From assembly GCA_031260455.1 (NCBI GenBank), contig JAIRJW010000027.1, positions 1-64,000 of the forward strand: a DNA stretch of 64,000 nt. The letters are read 5' to 3'. Below the pieces are notes generated by a model that saw only the letters and a program-made list of their open reading frames with translations, made no database searches and had not been told where the DNA came from. Shown piece by piece: positions 25,814 through 35,601 of this stretch (position 1 is its first letter; the number at the start of each line of letters is the position of its first letter). A program made the translations under genes and the position numbers. This DNA is from Fluviicola sp. (lineage in GTDB: Bacteria > Bacteroidota > Bacteroidia > Flavobacteriales_D > Crocinitomicaceae).

Positions 25814-27674
25814 ACCGGATACGTTCCTGTGTAATCAGTTCCCTGAGTGTCGATTTGATTTTCGCAGCAAAAGAAGTATCAAATTGAGAAGTGATTTCCG
25901 TTAAGGTCATTTCCTTCTCATTCAGTAAAGCAATTAATTCCAGTTCCAGTCGTGGATGTTTTTCCAGGAGATTTTGCTCCAGGCAGTAATCGCATTTGCC
26001 GCACGGCTCACTTTCCTGTCCGAAATAAGAAATGATGTAACGAGGTCTGCAATGCTTTTGCTCCAGGTAGGCCTTCATGACATTCAAACGATCCAAAGCG
26101 CGTTCCTTCCGGAAATGGTAAACTTCCGGCCTCAATTCAATGTAATCATCGGGAAGCCGTTCGTGGAGGAAAGTAACCATCGGAAGTTCAGTCCTCCAGG
26201 TAATGTCAATAATTCCATGCTCTTCCAGATGTTTCAGCTGCTGTTCCAGTTTTTGTGCCGATAATTTCAAACGCTGGCTGGCATCTTCTTCATCGATTTC
26301 CACAAAGGAATCAAAAACATCGCTGTAATTTCTGCAAATCCAGGTAATCAATGGATCCAGCACCGGATTTTTCAATTGATATCCGTAAAGATGCGTTTTA
26401 TCGATACTGATTTTGATCCGCGAACCTCTCAGTCCTTGTTCGGAGAACAGAATACTTCCGTTCATTTCCAATAATTTGAACGCAGGATAAACTTCCGTCA
26501 TGTTCAGGTTGAATTTCTTTACGAAATCATTGAAACGGAGCTCATAGGATTCATGTTCACCTGATCCGATAGCGATTCGCAAGTAATTGCAAAGCGCCCT
26601 GTAGATCAAACGAATGGTATCCGGATTCGGAAACTGAGTCAGGACCCGTTCTGCAATTTCATCCAGGTCAGCAGGCTCCACAAAAGCAAAAGTACGTGAA
26701 TTTAATCCGTCTCTTCCGGCTCTTCCTGCCTCCTGAAAATAAGATTCAGGATTGTTCGGAACTTCATAATGAGCCACAAAACGTACATTCGGTTTGTCAA
26801 TTCCCATTCCGAAGGCATTAGTGGCAACCATCACTGGTGTTTTTTCCGAAAGCCAGTCGGAAAGTGCTTTACTGCGTTCCTTGCTGTTCATTCCGCCATG
26901 ATACATGTTTGTACGGATCTTTTGCGATTGCAGGTAAATCATGACATCTTTCACACTTTTACGGGTTTGGCAATACACAATCCCGACATCATCTGGATTT
27001 TTATGGATCCATTTGGTAATGGCATCCAGTTTATTGGAGACGTGATAAACCTCATAGCTGACATTGCTTCGTTCAAAAGAAGCTTCAAACAATTCCGGAT
27101 TCTTTAGTCTCAAATGTGTTGCGATGTCCTCTTTGACTTTGGGAGTCGCAGTTGCAGTCACAGCAATAATTGGTACTTCAGGATGAAACTCGCGAAGTTT
27201 GGCTATTTCCAGGTAGGCCGGACGAAAATCGTGCCCCCATTCCGAAATACAATGCGCTTCATCGACTACAAACAGCCCTATTTCCATTTGCTTCACACGT
27301 TCCTGAAACAGGCGGGTCTGGATTCTTTCCGGTGAAATATACAAGAAATCCAATCCTCCGAATTTGGCATTATCCAGTAAAATATCGATTTCTCTGAAGG
27401 ACAAACCACTAGTCAGGGCTTTCGCCCGGATTCCTCTTTTTTGCAGTTGATTCACCTGGTCTTCCATCAGGGCGATCAATGGAGAAACGACAATGGTAAT
27501 CCCTTCACGGACAATTCCCGGAACCTGGAAACAGATCGATTTTCCGCCACCTGTTGGCAAAAGTGCAATCACATCTTTGCCATAAATCACGGCATCGATG
27601 ATCTCTTCCTGTAGAGGTCTGAATTGAGAATAACCCCAAAACCTGGAAAGAATTTCTTCACTCTTTTTTGACAT
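25782..27674 (-). CDS. recQ: RecQ family ATP-dependent DNA helicase
   Basis: 630 residues. Helicase motifs: LPTGGGKSICFQVP (I), TIVVSPLIALMEDQV (Ia), VVDEAHCISEWGHDFRP (II plus RecQ aromatic-rich loop), AVTATAT (III), GIVYCQTRKSV (IV), VATNAFGMGIDKPNVRFV (V) and QEAGRAGRDG (VI). The zinc-binding Cys cluster of the RQC region is at RPRYIISYFGQ through CGKCDYC. The C-terminus has a winged-helix-like segment but no clear HRDC domain. It unwinds 3'-5' during recombination and fork repair. Convergent with, and overlapping, the LexA-like gene. Confidence 0.93.
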   Translation of the reverse strand: MSKKSEEILSRFWGYSQFRPLQEEIIDAVIYGKDVIALLPTGGGKSICFQVPGIVREGITIVVSPLIALMEDQVNQLQKRGIRAKALTSGLSFREIDILLDNAKFGGLDFLYISPERIQTRLFQERVKQMEIGLFVVDEAHCISEWGHDFRPAYLEIAKLREFHPEVPIIAVTATATPKVKEDIATHLRLKNPELFEASFERSNVSYEVYHVSNKLDAITKWIHKNPDDVGIVYCQTRKSVKDVMIYLQSQKIRTNMYHGGMNSKERSKALSDWLSEKTPVMVATNAFGMGIDKPNVRFVAHYEVPNNPESYFQEAGRAGRDGLNSRTFAFVEPADLDEIAERVLTQFPNPDTIRLIYRALCNYLRIAIGSGEHESYELRFNDFVKKFNLNMTEVYPAFKLLEMNGSILFSEQGLRGSRIKISIDKTHLYGYQLKNPVLDPLITWICRNYSDVFDSFVEIDEEDASQRLKLSAQKLEQQLKHLEEHGIIDITWRTELPMVTFLHERLPDDYIELRPEVYHFRKERALDRLNVMKAYLEQKHCRPRYIISYFGQESEPCGKCDYCLEQNLLEKHPRLELELIALLNEKEMTLTEITSQFDTSFAAKIKSTLRELITQERIRFSGRHFSRPQ

Positions 27675-28012
27675 CTGTTTAAATTACTAATGAACCCTAG
27701 ACGTAATATTGCGGAATTACGTCCGGAACTGATATGCGTTTCAACTGCAGGTTGACAACAAAATTAAGGTTTCAGTCTGTGTTATAAAATTTTTCTCTGC
27801 GGAATTCCCGTAATAAAGCCCTTTTCTGTAAGGAAAAAAGCGAAGTAAACGGATAATTTATACTGTAAAAAGTATGTTGTAAACGAGTAGTAAATTTATG
27901 CATTTGTCTGGATACAATAAAAATAATTATCGTTACAAATATTGGAATTACTTCTCAAAACGTAATGAAATCCTCAACTTATTTAGGTATATTCGCATAA
28001 CTATTAGTCGTT
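27675..28012. other. Divergent spacer recQ / ilvE with inverted repeat
   Basis: 338 bases, no gene. GACGTAAT (27700-27707) and ATTACGTC (27716-27723) are exact inverted copies separated by 8 bases, 26 bases upstream of the recQ start. On the ilvE side TATATTCG near 27992 may be a -7 box. The rest is plain A+T-rich sequence. Confidence 0.6.
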
Positions 28013-29080
28013 ATGATACATCAAGACACAATTAAAGTGACTCGCACCAAAGAGTCAAAGTTAAGTGCTGTTGATTGGAATAATTTACCATTTGGTAAAG
28101 TGTTTTCAGATCACATGCTCATCATGGACTTCAAAGAGGGTGTTTGGCAGGAACCTGAAATCATGCCTTTCGGACCTTTATCCATGCACCCGGCTACGTC
28201 AGTGATACATTATGGTCAATCCATTTTCGAAGGATTGAAAGCATATAGAATGGATAACGGAGAGGTTGCGATCTTCCGTCCGGATATGAATGCAAAGCGT
28301 TTCAGCGAATCTTGTGTCCGTATGTGCATGCCGGTTATTTCTGAAAGCGTATTTATTGAACTGACCCGTAAACTTGTAGAAATCGAAAGTGAGTGGATTC
28401 CGAAGAAAGAAGGATACTCGCTGTATCTGAGACCTTTCTTGTTTGGTATTGATGAGTACATCGGAATTAAACCTTCTGATACGTATCGTTTTATGATCTT
28501 TGCTTGTCCGGTTGGAGCTTATTACAATGAACCTGTTAATGTTCGAATCGAAGAATTCTACACCCGGGCATCAGTAGGAGGGGTTGGCAGAGCAAAAACT
28601 GCCGGGAATTATGCAGCGGCACTTTATCCGGCAAAATTGGGACAACAGCAAGGGTACCACCAGTTAATCTGGACAGATGGAAAAACGCACGAATACATCG
28701 AGGAATCAGGAACCATGAATGTGATGTTTGTCATTGATGGGAAACTGATCACTCCTTCAGAAGAAAGTGATACCATTTTAAGAGGAATTACCAAACGTTC
28801 GGTTGTGGAAGTAGCTCAATTATGGGGAATGCCGGTGGAAGAACGCAAAGTATCTGTTGCTGAAGTAGTACAGGCACACAGAGAAGGCCGGTTGACGGAA
28901 GCTTTTGGAGCTGGAACGGCTGCAACTATTGCACATATTGCCAAAATCGGATACCGCGGCGAAGACTTGATTCTTCCTCCGATCGAATCCCGCACTTTTT
29001 CTCAGAAAGTGCATGCATACCTGGATGATGTGAAAACAGGAAAAGCAGAAGATACGTTAGGATGGCTTTATTGTATCTGA
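28013..29080 (+). CDS. ilvE: Branched-chain-amino-acid aminotransferase
   Basis: 355 residues, the long (type II, mammalian/Bacteroidota-like) class IV aminotransferase. It interconverts Leu, Ile and Val with their 2-oxo acids using 2-oxoglutarate and PLP. Key motifs: HYGQSIFEGLKAYR, LYLRPFLFG, the PLP lysine in GRAKTAGNYAAAL, and the EESGTMNVMFV and GAGTAATI phosphate-binding segments. Monocistronic, with a long upstream spacer shared with recQ. Confidence 0.95.
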   Translation: MIHQDTIKVTRTKESKLSAVDWNNLPFGKVFSDHMLIMDFKEGVWQEPEIMPFGPLSMHPATSVIHYGQSIFEGLKAYRMDNGEVAIFRPDMNAKRFSESCVRMCMPVISESVFIELTRKLVEIESEWIPKKEGYSLYLRPFLFGIDEYIGIKPSDTYRFMIFACPVGAYYNEPVNVRIEEFYTRASVGGVGRAKTAGNYAAALYPAKLGQQQGYHQLIWTDGKTHEYIEESGTMNVMFVIDGKLITPSEESDTILRGITKRSVVEVAQLWGMPVEERKVSVAEVVQAHREGRLTEAFGAGTAATIAHIAKIGYRGEDLILPPIESRTFSQKVHAYLDDVKTGKAEDTLGWLYCI

Positions 29081-29383
29081 TTCTTTGTTTAATAAAAAAC
29101 TAGAGATGCAAATACATTAGGATTAATATCCGTTATTTTTTTCATGGATCCAGATATTTAGAGGCACTACCAGTCGCTTCTTTATCCTATAAATTATGTT
29201 TATATGGTTCAAAAGCGAGTGTGGTAGCCGAGCCAGACATTTATGCATTTACGGGAGAAAATAAGTATGGCTGTGAATTGTGATTAATCTCCGATGCTTT
29301 GCGTCCTGTATTTTAATTTCCGTCATTTTCCTTTTATTTATGAAAATTTGCATTCGTCTGCATCTTTAAAGAAATTTGCAGCC
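29081..29383. other. Intergenic stretch with repeat copy B
   Basis: 303 bases after ilvE. An open frame from 29294 continues into the next gene but its first 30 codons look like leader, not protein. Repeat copy B (29247-29292) is the only recognisable element. Confidence 0.55.
29247..29292 (-). repeat. Intergenic repeat family, copy B (inverted)
   Basis: On the minus strand the sequence begins GGAGATTAATCACAATTCA and ends TTTTCTCCCGTAAAT, aligning end to end with copy A at 10568-10613 and copy C at 39784-39823. Confidence 0.65.
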
Positions 29384-30763
29384 ATGAAGTCGATTTTATC
29401 CCTTGTCCTTTTAATTTTTCTATCTGCAACTGCATTCAGCCAGACTACTGTTCGGATTATTACCAAAGACAGAACTAATGGAGATCCTGTTTCCCGGGTT
29501 TTTATCCGTCAGTACCAGGGTGATTCCATGGTAAAGGCTCAATATACCAACCTGAAAGGAGTCGCTTACTTTACCGTTTCAACGAAAGAAGCTACGCACT
29601 TTGAGATGGAACATATTGCTTTCAGTCCATTGGAAGATATTCCGACAAAGATTTATTCCGGAAAGCCAACCGATACTCTAACGTTGCAGGTCAGAATGTA
29701 TTATCTCAAAGAACGTATGCTCGACCAGGTTGTGATAAAGCCAATCGGAGTACCGGATACTATTTTTGAATCTTCCCGTGTTTCTGTTACGGATTTTGAA
29801 TTTCTACCCGATAACAACCTGCTTTTATTAACCTATCCGAAAAATCTGAAAAAAGGAACAGAATTGGTTTTGTATGACGGGTTCGATTTACTGGGAGAAA
29901 TTCCATTGCCAGAGAAAGGGAAGGAGTTGATTCGTGACTACAGGGGAAATCCACATGTAGTCACTGAAAAAAATGTATTCGGAATTACGGAAACGAATAA
30001 ACGAATTCAGATTGCGCAGATCGAAAAAGACTACTATATGACATATATTGCCCCGATCGTAGATACCTCGCATACCAAATATTATTTTTCCAATTTCAAT
30101 CCGAATTACCCGGCTTTTGACTATTTCACTTTTGACATGGTAGATTCGACTTACAGGAAGATTGCAAAAGTGCAGGACGACCTGATGATGGAGCTGTACC
30201 GGTCTGAGTTCAAATGGGTGGATGTGCGTACCAAATTGTGGGCGAAGGAAAAGGAAAACGAGACAGGAATTGATAAAGAAATCTGGGTCGGAATGTATTA
30301 CTTCACCAATTCTGTTTACTACAAGGAATTGTACGCGCCGATATTTGAGCGGAATGATTCCATATTCCTTTTTGATCATTATAAGAATTTGCTTTTCAAA
30401 TACTCGTACCAGGGAGATTTGATTGACAGTATTCCGATCTATTATCATTTACAGGCAAAAGAAAATGGCTGGAAAAAAGATCTGATCCAGGATTATGAAA
30501 CGGGTGAAATTTACATTCATTACGAACTTGCCGGAAAAGCACAGTTAAGACATTTCAATACAACAACAGGTAAATTAAGTTCTCCGGTACAGTTGCATTT
30601 CAAGTATCCGGAAAACATTCAAATCAAAGGAAATAGTGTTTATTACATCTATCGTCCTTTCGAATCTACTCAAAAGAAGTATTTATACCGGGAGCGTTTA
30701 CCGTTTGAATTCAAGTCTCAGAAGACCAACAAAGGAACTTTAGTGGAAATGGCCAAACCATGA
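29384..30763 (+). CDS. Exported protein of unknown function
   Basis: 459 residues from ATG 29384, where a signal peptide begins (MKSILSLVLLIFLSATAFSQ). Residues ~22-100 resemble a carboxypeptidase-regulatory-like beta-sandwich (VRIITKDRTNGDPVSRVFIR). The rest contains regularly spaced beta-strand pairs rich in Tyr, Phe and Asp, possibly a propeller, but I recognise no named family and no catalytic motif. Presumably periplasmic or outer-surface. It stands alone between ilvE and a hairpin at 30771. Confidence 0.75.
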   Translation: MKSILSLVLLIFLSATAFSQTTVRIITKDRTNGDPVSRVFIRQYQGDSMVKAQYTNLKGVAYFTVSTKEATHFEMEHIAFSPLEDIPTKIYSGKPTDTLTLQVRMYYLKERMLDQVVIKPIGVPDTIFESSRVSVTDFEFLPDNNLLLLTYPKNLKKGTELVLYDGFDLLGEIPLPEKGKELIRDYRGNPHVVTEKNVFGITETNKRIQIAQIEKDYYMTYIAPIVDTSHTKYYFSNFNPNYPAFDYFTFDMVDSTYRKIAKVQDDLMMELYRSEFKWVDVRTKLWAKEKENETGIDKEIWVGMYYFTNSVYYKELYAPIFERNDSIFLFDHYKNLLFKYSYQGDLIDSIPIYYHLQAKENGWKKDLIQDYETGEIYIHYELAGKAQLRHFNTTTGKLSSPVQLHFKYPENIQIKGNSVYYIYRPFESTQKKYLYRERLPFEFKSQKTNKGTLVEMAKP

Positions 30764-30770
30764 AAGCGCA

Positions 30771-30802
30771 AATGGAGTCAAGACGGGCGTCTTAACTCCA
30801 TT
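30771..30802 (+). terminator. Strong hairpin after the exported-protein gene
   Basis: AATGGAGT-C-AAGAC (30771-30784) pairs with GTCTT-A-ACTCCATT (30789-30802) around GGGC, one C/A mismatch in an otherwise 13-bp stem. It begins 8 bases after the stop codon. No T-run follows, so it may end transcription inefficiently or protect the 3' end. Confidence 0.55.
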
Positions 30803-30902
30803 CACTAATCAACCTAACCTAACCACCTAAATCATTACAAATGTATGATAAATTATAATATAAGCAAAAATTTGCTATCAAAAGCAGCCAAAAAAAGTTA
30901 AA

Positions 30903-31496
30903 TTATAATAAATAATTGCGTCCGATCGGACCCTCGCAAAACAGCAAATCAAGAATGGATACTCTTGGGTCGAAGTGCTTTTCTCCAAATAAAACCTGTG
31001 TATATTTTCCGGACATCTCTAATGTTTCATAATCTGAATTTCTGAAATCCAACGGGTGAAGAAAAAGATAGTCGCTTGTGCGTGAAACAGAAACCGGAAG
31101 TTGGTAAGTATCCAGGAAAAATCGGGTGATCTCCTCATCAAAATCAATCAGGAAACGACGCTTTCGCAGTAATAAGTGCTCAATATCCGAAGCATAATGT
31201 TCAAAATATGGCGCAGAGGCATAAGCAGTTTTAATCGCTCTCCAATGAATAACCGGCCAATTTTGCTGATAGGAAATCAATACATCTCTCGTCATGGTTT
31301 TGGAACCATTGGGACGTTCAAGCGGTATAGTCAGGGGCTGAGGCCCCTGAGAACCTAAAATCACCATTCGGTTTCGGAAAGTCTGCTTTGGAAAATGATC
31401 ACAGGATTCCAGTGCAACTTCACGTAATTTGACCAAATCCTGGAAATACCGGATACTTCCGAAATAAGCTATAGGAACTATAGCTGGAGAATCCAT
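30903..31496 (-). CDS. WbqC-like family protein
   Basis: 197 residues. Family marks of WbqC (PF08889 type): an N-terminal AYFGSIRYFQDLVK, FRNRMVILGSQGPQPLTIPLERPN and the LDFRNSDYETLEM tract. The family occurs in O-antigen and glycan loci, but its activity is not settled. Here it sits at the end of the parA-parB-DUF5683-dapB-lepB unit and shares one base with lepB, an arrangement common in Bacteroidota, so the link to polysaccharide synthesis is uncertain. Cytoplasmic. Confidence 0.82.
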   Translation of the reverse strand: MDSPAIVPIAYFGSIRYFQDLVKLREVALESCDHFPKQTFRNRMVILGSQGPQPLTIPLERPNGSKTMTRDVLISYQQNWPVIHWRAIKTAYASAPYFEHYASDIEHLLLRKRRFLIDFDEEITRFFLDTYQLPVSVSRTSDYLFLHPLDFRNSDYETLEMSGKYTQVLFGEKHFDPRVSILDLLFCEGPIGRNYLL

Positions 31497-33367
31497 TATC
31501 GGATCACATTAAATACGCGATCCCAGCGAATTCCGTTTGAACCTTTGGAAAACCAGACGATGGAAGCTCTTCCTACTACGTGGTCTTCCGGAACGCAACC
31601 CCAGACCCTTGAATCAGCAGAGTTGTAGCGATTGTCTCCCATTAACCAATAGTAATTCATCGCAAACTTATAGGAAGCTGCTTTTTTTCCATCGATGTAA
31701 ATTCCGTCTTCCTTTTCCTGAAGTTTGTGGCCTTCGTAAGCCGTAATAATTCTTCTGTACCAGGCAATGTTTTCTTTGCTCAGTTTCACGACAGCATCTT
31801 TTTTCGGGATACGGAATTTCGTGAAGTCAGTCATTGTATTATTAACATAGAAATCTTTCGGGAAATTGTCCAGGTTGTGGATTAGTTCAGAATTGGTTGG
31901 CTTTATGCCGGGAATATCAGAATATTGAGGATATTCAACCAATGTGAAAATAGTTTTTGGAGACATTTTTTCCAGTTCTTTTCGTTTTGAGACTGTTAGA
32001 AAAACTGTTTCAACTCCATTTTGTCCGATAGTATAATCGCCATCATCCTGATTCAGCCCGATGCTGCTCAACTTACTTTCCCTTAGAGGTTCGCCGGAGA
32101 TTGTGTAAGCAAGATTTTGATTCGGAGCTTTATATGCCACCTTGCCATTTATATATAAAATAGCTTTTTTTATTTCAATTTCATCTCCGGGGAGAGCAAC
32201 ACAACGCTTGATGTAGTTTTCCCGCTTATCTACAGGGCGGTAAATAATGCCAGCATGCTGGATGTAATCTAATCCTTTTTCAGGCATTCCTCCACGGGAA
32301 TAAGTTTTACCGCTTGCAATGCCAATTCGGGCTTTTGTTCTCCAGGTTTCTGCATTGCTAATGAAATCACCTCCCAAACTGTCTAAAATCAATGTTTCGA
32401 AACTGGCATTTTCGGCAATTGATTTTTGCTGTAAAATTTGAAGTGCTTGTGGATGAGTTTGTGATAAACTTTGAAACCAATACCATAATGCTTCAGAATT
32501 TACAACCTGGTGATAATCATGCCCCATCAAACCGTTTGGTACACGCGGGTCGTAAATCGCAGTGTCACCGGAAGGATAGTTGAAAACCATCACATCATTT
32601 CGCTGAACATTTCCGAATCCGGGTAAGCGATAGTAATTGGAAGTTTCAATCGTTAAATAGGATTTTACGTTGATCCACGGAATGGTGTTGTGTACCAAAG
32701 GAAAGGAGAGAGGTGTTACGGGAACCTTTGCTCCGTAAGCCAGTTTGTTAACAAACAGGAAGTCTCCTACCAATAAAGTTTTTTCCATGGAACCGGTAGG
32801 AATCTGGAAAGGTTCGAAAACATAAGTACGAATAATACTGGCCGCAACCAAAGCAAAAACAATGGAGTCTCCCCATTCTTTTATTACCGACTTTTTCCCG
32901 ATACGCTTCGATCTGAAAGATAAAAGATAGGCAACCGCATGTCCGATTACCGGCAAAGCCAGGAATAGCACGACATGGTCTCCGTTAGTTCTTTTTGCCG
33001 CTTCCACCGGGCTTACCCAGTTTGTTGGAGCCAAAACAGGCAGAGTGGAATCATTCGCATTTGCAATTTTCCACAAAATCAGATATGGAAAGAAGATTCC
33101 CTGAAGTGTATCACCAACGGAAAAGAATCCGAATCTGCGAATGAATGACAGGTTTGCTACCATCCACATTATCAAATGGATTCCCGGAATGAACATCAAT
33201 ACGAACCACCATGGTTTTCCTGCACCGAATTTGAAAACGATGTAATAGTTGTAAATTGGTACAAATGCTTTCCAGGCATCAGCTCCCATGCGCTTAAAGG
33301 ATTTCCACCAAAGAGAAAAAATCGGGTGAACAAGAATTAAAAACAAATAATAATAAAGTACATTCAT
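31496..33367 (-). CDS. lepB: Signal peptidase I, long Bacteroidota form
   Basis: 623 residues, about twice the length of E. coli LepB. An N-terminal membrane region (residues ~1-110, DUF5684-like, SFKRMGADAWKAFVPIYNYY) precedes the S26 peptidase. Catalytic Ser is in IPTGSMEKTLLVGDFLFVNK (near residue 200) and the general-base Lys in ENYIKRCVALPGDEIEI (near 395). Box E is GDNRYNSADSRVWGCVPEDHVVG. A ~170-residue insert separates the Ser and Lys motifs. It removes signal peptides at the outer face of the inner membrane. Gap to dapB is 5 bases. Confidence 0.93.
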   Translation of the reverse strand: MNVLYYYLFLILVHPIFSLWWKSFKRMGADAWKAFVPIYNYYIVFKFGAGKPWWFVLMFIPGIHLIMWMVANLSFIRRFGFFSVGDTLQGIFFPYLILWKIANANDSTLPVLAPTNWVSPVEAAKRTNGDHVVLFLALPVIGHAVAYLLSFRSKRIGKKSVIKEWGDSIVFALVAASIIRTYVFEPFQIPTGSMEKTLLVGDFLFVNKLAYGAKVPVTPLSFPLVHNTIPWINVKSYLTIETSNYYRLPGFGNVQRNDVMVFNYPSGDTAIYDPRVPNGLMGHDYHQVVNSEALWYWFQSLSQTHPQALQILQQKSIAENASFETLILDSLGGDFISNAETWRTKARIGIASGKTYSRGGMPEKGLDYIQHAGIIYRPVDKRENYIKRCVALPGDEIEIKKAILYINGKVAYKAPNQNLAYTISGEPLRESKLSSIGLNQDDGDYTIGQNGVETVFLTVSKRKELEKMSPKTIFTLVEYPQYSDIPGIKPTNSELIHNLDNFPKDFYVNNTMTDFTKFRIPKKDAVVKLSKENIAWYRRIITAYEGHKLQEKEDGIYIDGKKAASYKFAMNYYWLMGDNRYNSADSRVWGCVPEDHVVGRASIVWFSKGSNGIRWDRVFNVIR

Positions 33368-33372
33368 AAGGC

Positions 33373-34095
33373 TTAAAATGCTAGCACGTCGCGCATAGTG
33401 TAAATTCCTTTTTTACCTGCAAGGAATTCAGCTGCTACAACAGAGCCCAGAGCAAATCCATCTCTGGAATGTGCTTCATGACTCAGGGTTAAAGTATCTG
33501 TTTGGGAAATATACGAAATTGTGTGAGTACCTGGAACATCTGGTTCTCTGACTGCCTGGATGGGAAGCTCGGAAGTTTCTGTATCCGGCCAGGATCCTGT
33601 TTCTGATTTCCAGGAAGTATAGTTTTTGTTATTGGCAATCAATCCCTGCGCTAAAGAAATTGCTGTTCCGCTTGGAGCATCCAGCTTCTGGATGTGGTGA
33701 ATTTCTTCGATCCGTGCTTTATATTCGGGATGTGATGACATCAATGCGGCTAGTTTTTCGTTGATATGGAACAATATATTTACGCCGACGCTGAAATTGG
33801 AAGCATGAAGCAGGGAGCCATTCTTTTCGGAAACCAATTTGCTTACACGTTCCAGCTCGCCTTGCCAGGCTGTTGTACCAACAACAACAGGAACATGCTG
33901 TTCCATACAAATTTCTATATGTTTTACCGCCAGATCAGGTTTTGTAAACTCAATGGCAACATCTGCCTGGGTCAGGTCAATCTGGTCTGCGGTATTTTTC
34001 GAATTGGTTTTATAGACAATCGAATGCCCGCGCTTCAAAGCAACCCGTTCAATTGCTTTTCCCATCTTTCCGTATCCGATTAATCCTATTTTCAT
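33373..34095 (-). CDS. dapB: 4-hydroxy-tetrahydrodipicolinate reductase
   Basis: 240 residues from ATG 34095 (MKIGLIGYGKMGKAIE); a TTG at 34104 is not needed. DapB reduces HTPA in the lysine/diaminopimelate pathway. NAD(P)-binding GYGKMG at the start, VVGTTAW in the middle, and the catalytic EIHHIQKLDAPSGTAISLAQ motif with its His and Lys near residue 140. Part of the minus-strand unit led by parA. Slightly shorter than E. coli DapB (273), as usual in Bacteroidota. Confidence 0.95.
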   Translation of the reverse strand: MKIGLIGYGKMGKAIERVALKRGHSIVYKTNSKNTADQIDLTQADVAIEFTKPDLAVKHIEICMEQHVPVVVGTTAWQGELERVSKLVSEKNGSLLHASNFSVGVNILFHINEKLAALMSSHPEYKARIEEIHHIQKLDAPSGTAISLAQGLIANNKNYTSWKSETGSWPDTETSELPIQAVREPDVPGTHTISYISQTDTLTLSHEAHSRDGFALGSVVAAEFLAGKKGIYTMRDVLAF

Positions 34096-34135
34096 GTAGC
34101 GCAAAAATACTGTTTTCAGTTTCCAATCCTAACTT

Positions 34136-34684
34136 TTAACGAAATTTAAATCGAAAGGAGATTCCGTAAGAGTTTGGTGTGTATGCTGTCGGATGAATGG
34201 ACATTGATAAATCATCACTGATATCAAAATTTACAAAATGAGCTTCGATTCCGGCATCCAGGATATTGAGCAGGTAAACTGCCCCGATCCCCAGGATTGC
34301 AAAGTCCCTTCTGCTTCGGTGAGTAGTATATAGGGACAATAAGCTTTGGTTATCATATTGAGTGAATTTCAACGGAGAATTTCCAACTTTCCGATGCTCG
34401 TATTCGGCCTTATATTCGTTCTTGAGCCTGTTATTATTAATGGCAAAATAAGTTGTCATACCTAATCCGGCATAAATAAGCGGAACTTTCCAGTATGCCT
34501 TTTTCTTGCCTTTTGGCATGGCAATATGATTGTAGATTTGCCCGGATCCGGGAACTATAGCTGAGAAAAGACAGGCTTTTTTCCAGGAATGAGCTTTGAC
34601 GGTATCCATTTGAACAGCCAGCGAATCTTGTGCGTTGACTTTTGCAGAAAATACCAGGATCAAAACTCCAAGGAAATAACGCAT
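34136..34684 (-). CDS. DUF5683 domain protein
   Basis: 182 residues with an N-terminal signal peptide (cleavage after VNAQ). The motif AIVPGSGQIYN near residue 45 followed by two hydrophobic helices (APLIYAGLGMTTYFAI-like and FAILGIGAVYLLNILDAGIEAHF) defines DUF5683. It is a conserved membrane protein always near parAB/dapB/lepB in this phylum; molecular role unknown. Its start codon overlaps the parB stop by one base. Confidence 0.85.
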   Translation of the reverse strand: MRYFLGVLILVFSAKVNAQDSLAVQMDTVKAHSWKKACLFSAIVPGSGQIYNHIAMPKGKKKAYWKVPLIYAGLGMTTYFAINNNRLKNEYKAEYEHRKVGNSPLKFTQYDNQSLLSLYTTHRSRRDFAILGIGAVYLLNILDAGIEAHFVNFDISDDLSMSIHPTAYTPNSYGISFRFKFR

Positions 34685-35601
34685 CAGTTGGATTTATTCA
34701 ATAACTCGATAATCCGGTTCAAATCAACTTCCGATGAAAAATTAATCAGAATTTTCCCATTTCCGGAATGTGTCTTTTTGATTTCCACTTTTGAAGAAAT
34801 GCGGTCGCTCAAATGATTCTTGAATACTTCTTGTATGCTCGTCAATACCGGTGTACTACCCGCTTTTGGGGTATTCGGAGCTTCATCTGTCGTTTTTGAA
34901 CTGTTTGTGCGGATCAGTTCTTCGATTTCACGTACCGAAAGCTGAAAATCAATAATTTGTCGATACAGGTCCAATTGACGGTCTTCATCCCCTGCGGAAA
35001 CAAGCGCTCGGGCATGTCCCATGGAAATTAAATCATCGCGAACTCCCAGCTGGATTTCAGCAGGAAGTTTCAACAACCGCAAATGGTTGGTGATACTTGT
35101 TCTTCCTTTGGAGATTTTTTGAGATAACTGATCCTGTGTCAGGCCGATCTCGTCGATCAGTCGTTGATAGGAGAGTGCTACTTCAATGGCATTCAGGTCT
35201 TCACGCTGGATATTTTCAACCAAGGCCATTTCAAGCATTGCCTGGTCATTTGCCACACGAATATATGCGGGAACTTCATCTAATCCGGCCAGTTGGGAAG
35301 CTCTGAAACGTCTTTCCCCGGAAATGAGCTGATATTTGTTTTTTCCAAGCTTGCGGACAGTCAGCGGCTGGATAATCCCGTGAATGGCAATCGACTCTTT
35401 CAATTCGTTCAATGCTTCTTTTTCGAAATTTGTACGCGGGTTAAACGGGTTCGCTTCAATCGAGCCGACCGGAAGTAAAGCAACACCACCACTACTTGCT
35501 GGCGGAGTTGTTGAAGTTGTTGTAATATCAGCAGTAGAGCCTTCCAGTAATGCTCCCAGTCCTTTACCTAAAGCTGCGCGTTTTTTCGGATTAGATGTCA
35601 T
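34684..35601 (-). CDS. parB: Chromosome partitioning protein ParB
   Basis: 305 residues. The N-terminal ParB/Srx domain begins LLPVGSIEANPFNPRTNF and contains the CTP-binding GERRFRASQLAG motif; next comes ENIQREDLNAIEVALSYQRLI and the HTH domain (LTQDQLSQKISKGRTSITNHLRLLKLP), then a C-terminal dimerisation region. ParB loads at parS as a CTP-dependent sliding clamp. It overlaps parA by 11 bases. I see no convincing parS in this window. Confidence 0.95.
   Translation of the reverse strand: MTSNPKKRAALGKGLGALLEGSTADITTTSTTPPASSGGVALLPVGSIEANPFNPRTNFEKEALNELKESIAIHGIIQPLTVRKLGKNKYQLISGERRFRASQLAGLDEVPAYIRVANDQAMLEMALVENIQREDLNAIEVALSYQRLIDEIGLTQDQLSQKISKGRTSITNHLRLLKLPAEIQLGVRDDLISMGHARALVSAGDEDRQLDLYRQIIDFQLSVREIEELIRTNSSKTTDEAPNTPKAGSTPVLTSIQEVFKNHLSDRISSKVEIKKTHSGNGKILINFSSEVDLNRIIELLNKSN

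Noticed and set aside
29888..30448. 186-codon minus-strand ORF
   Set aside because: Antisense to the exported protein; no signal peptide, motif or promoter.
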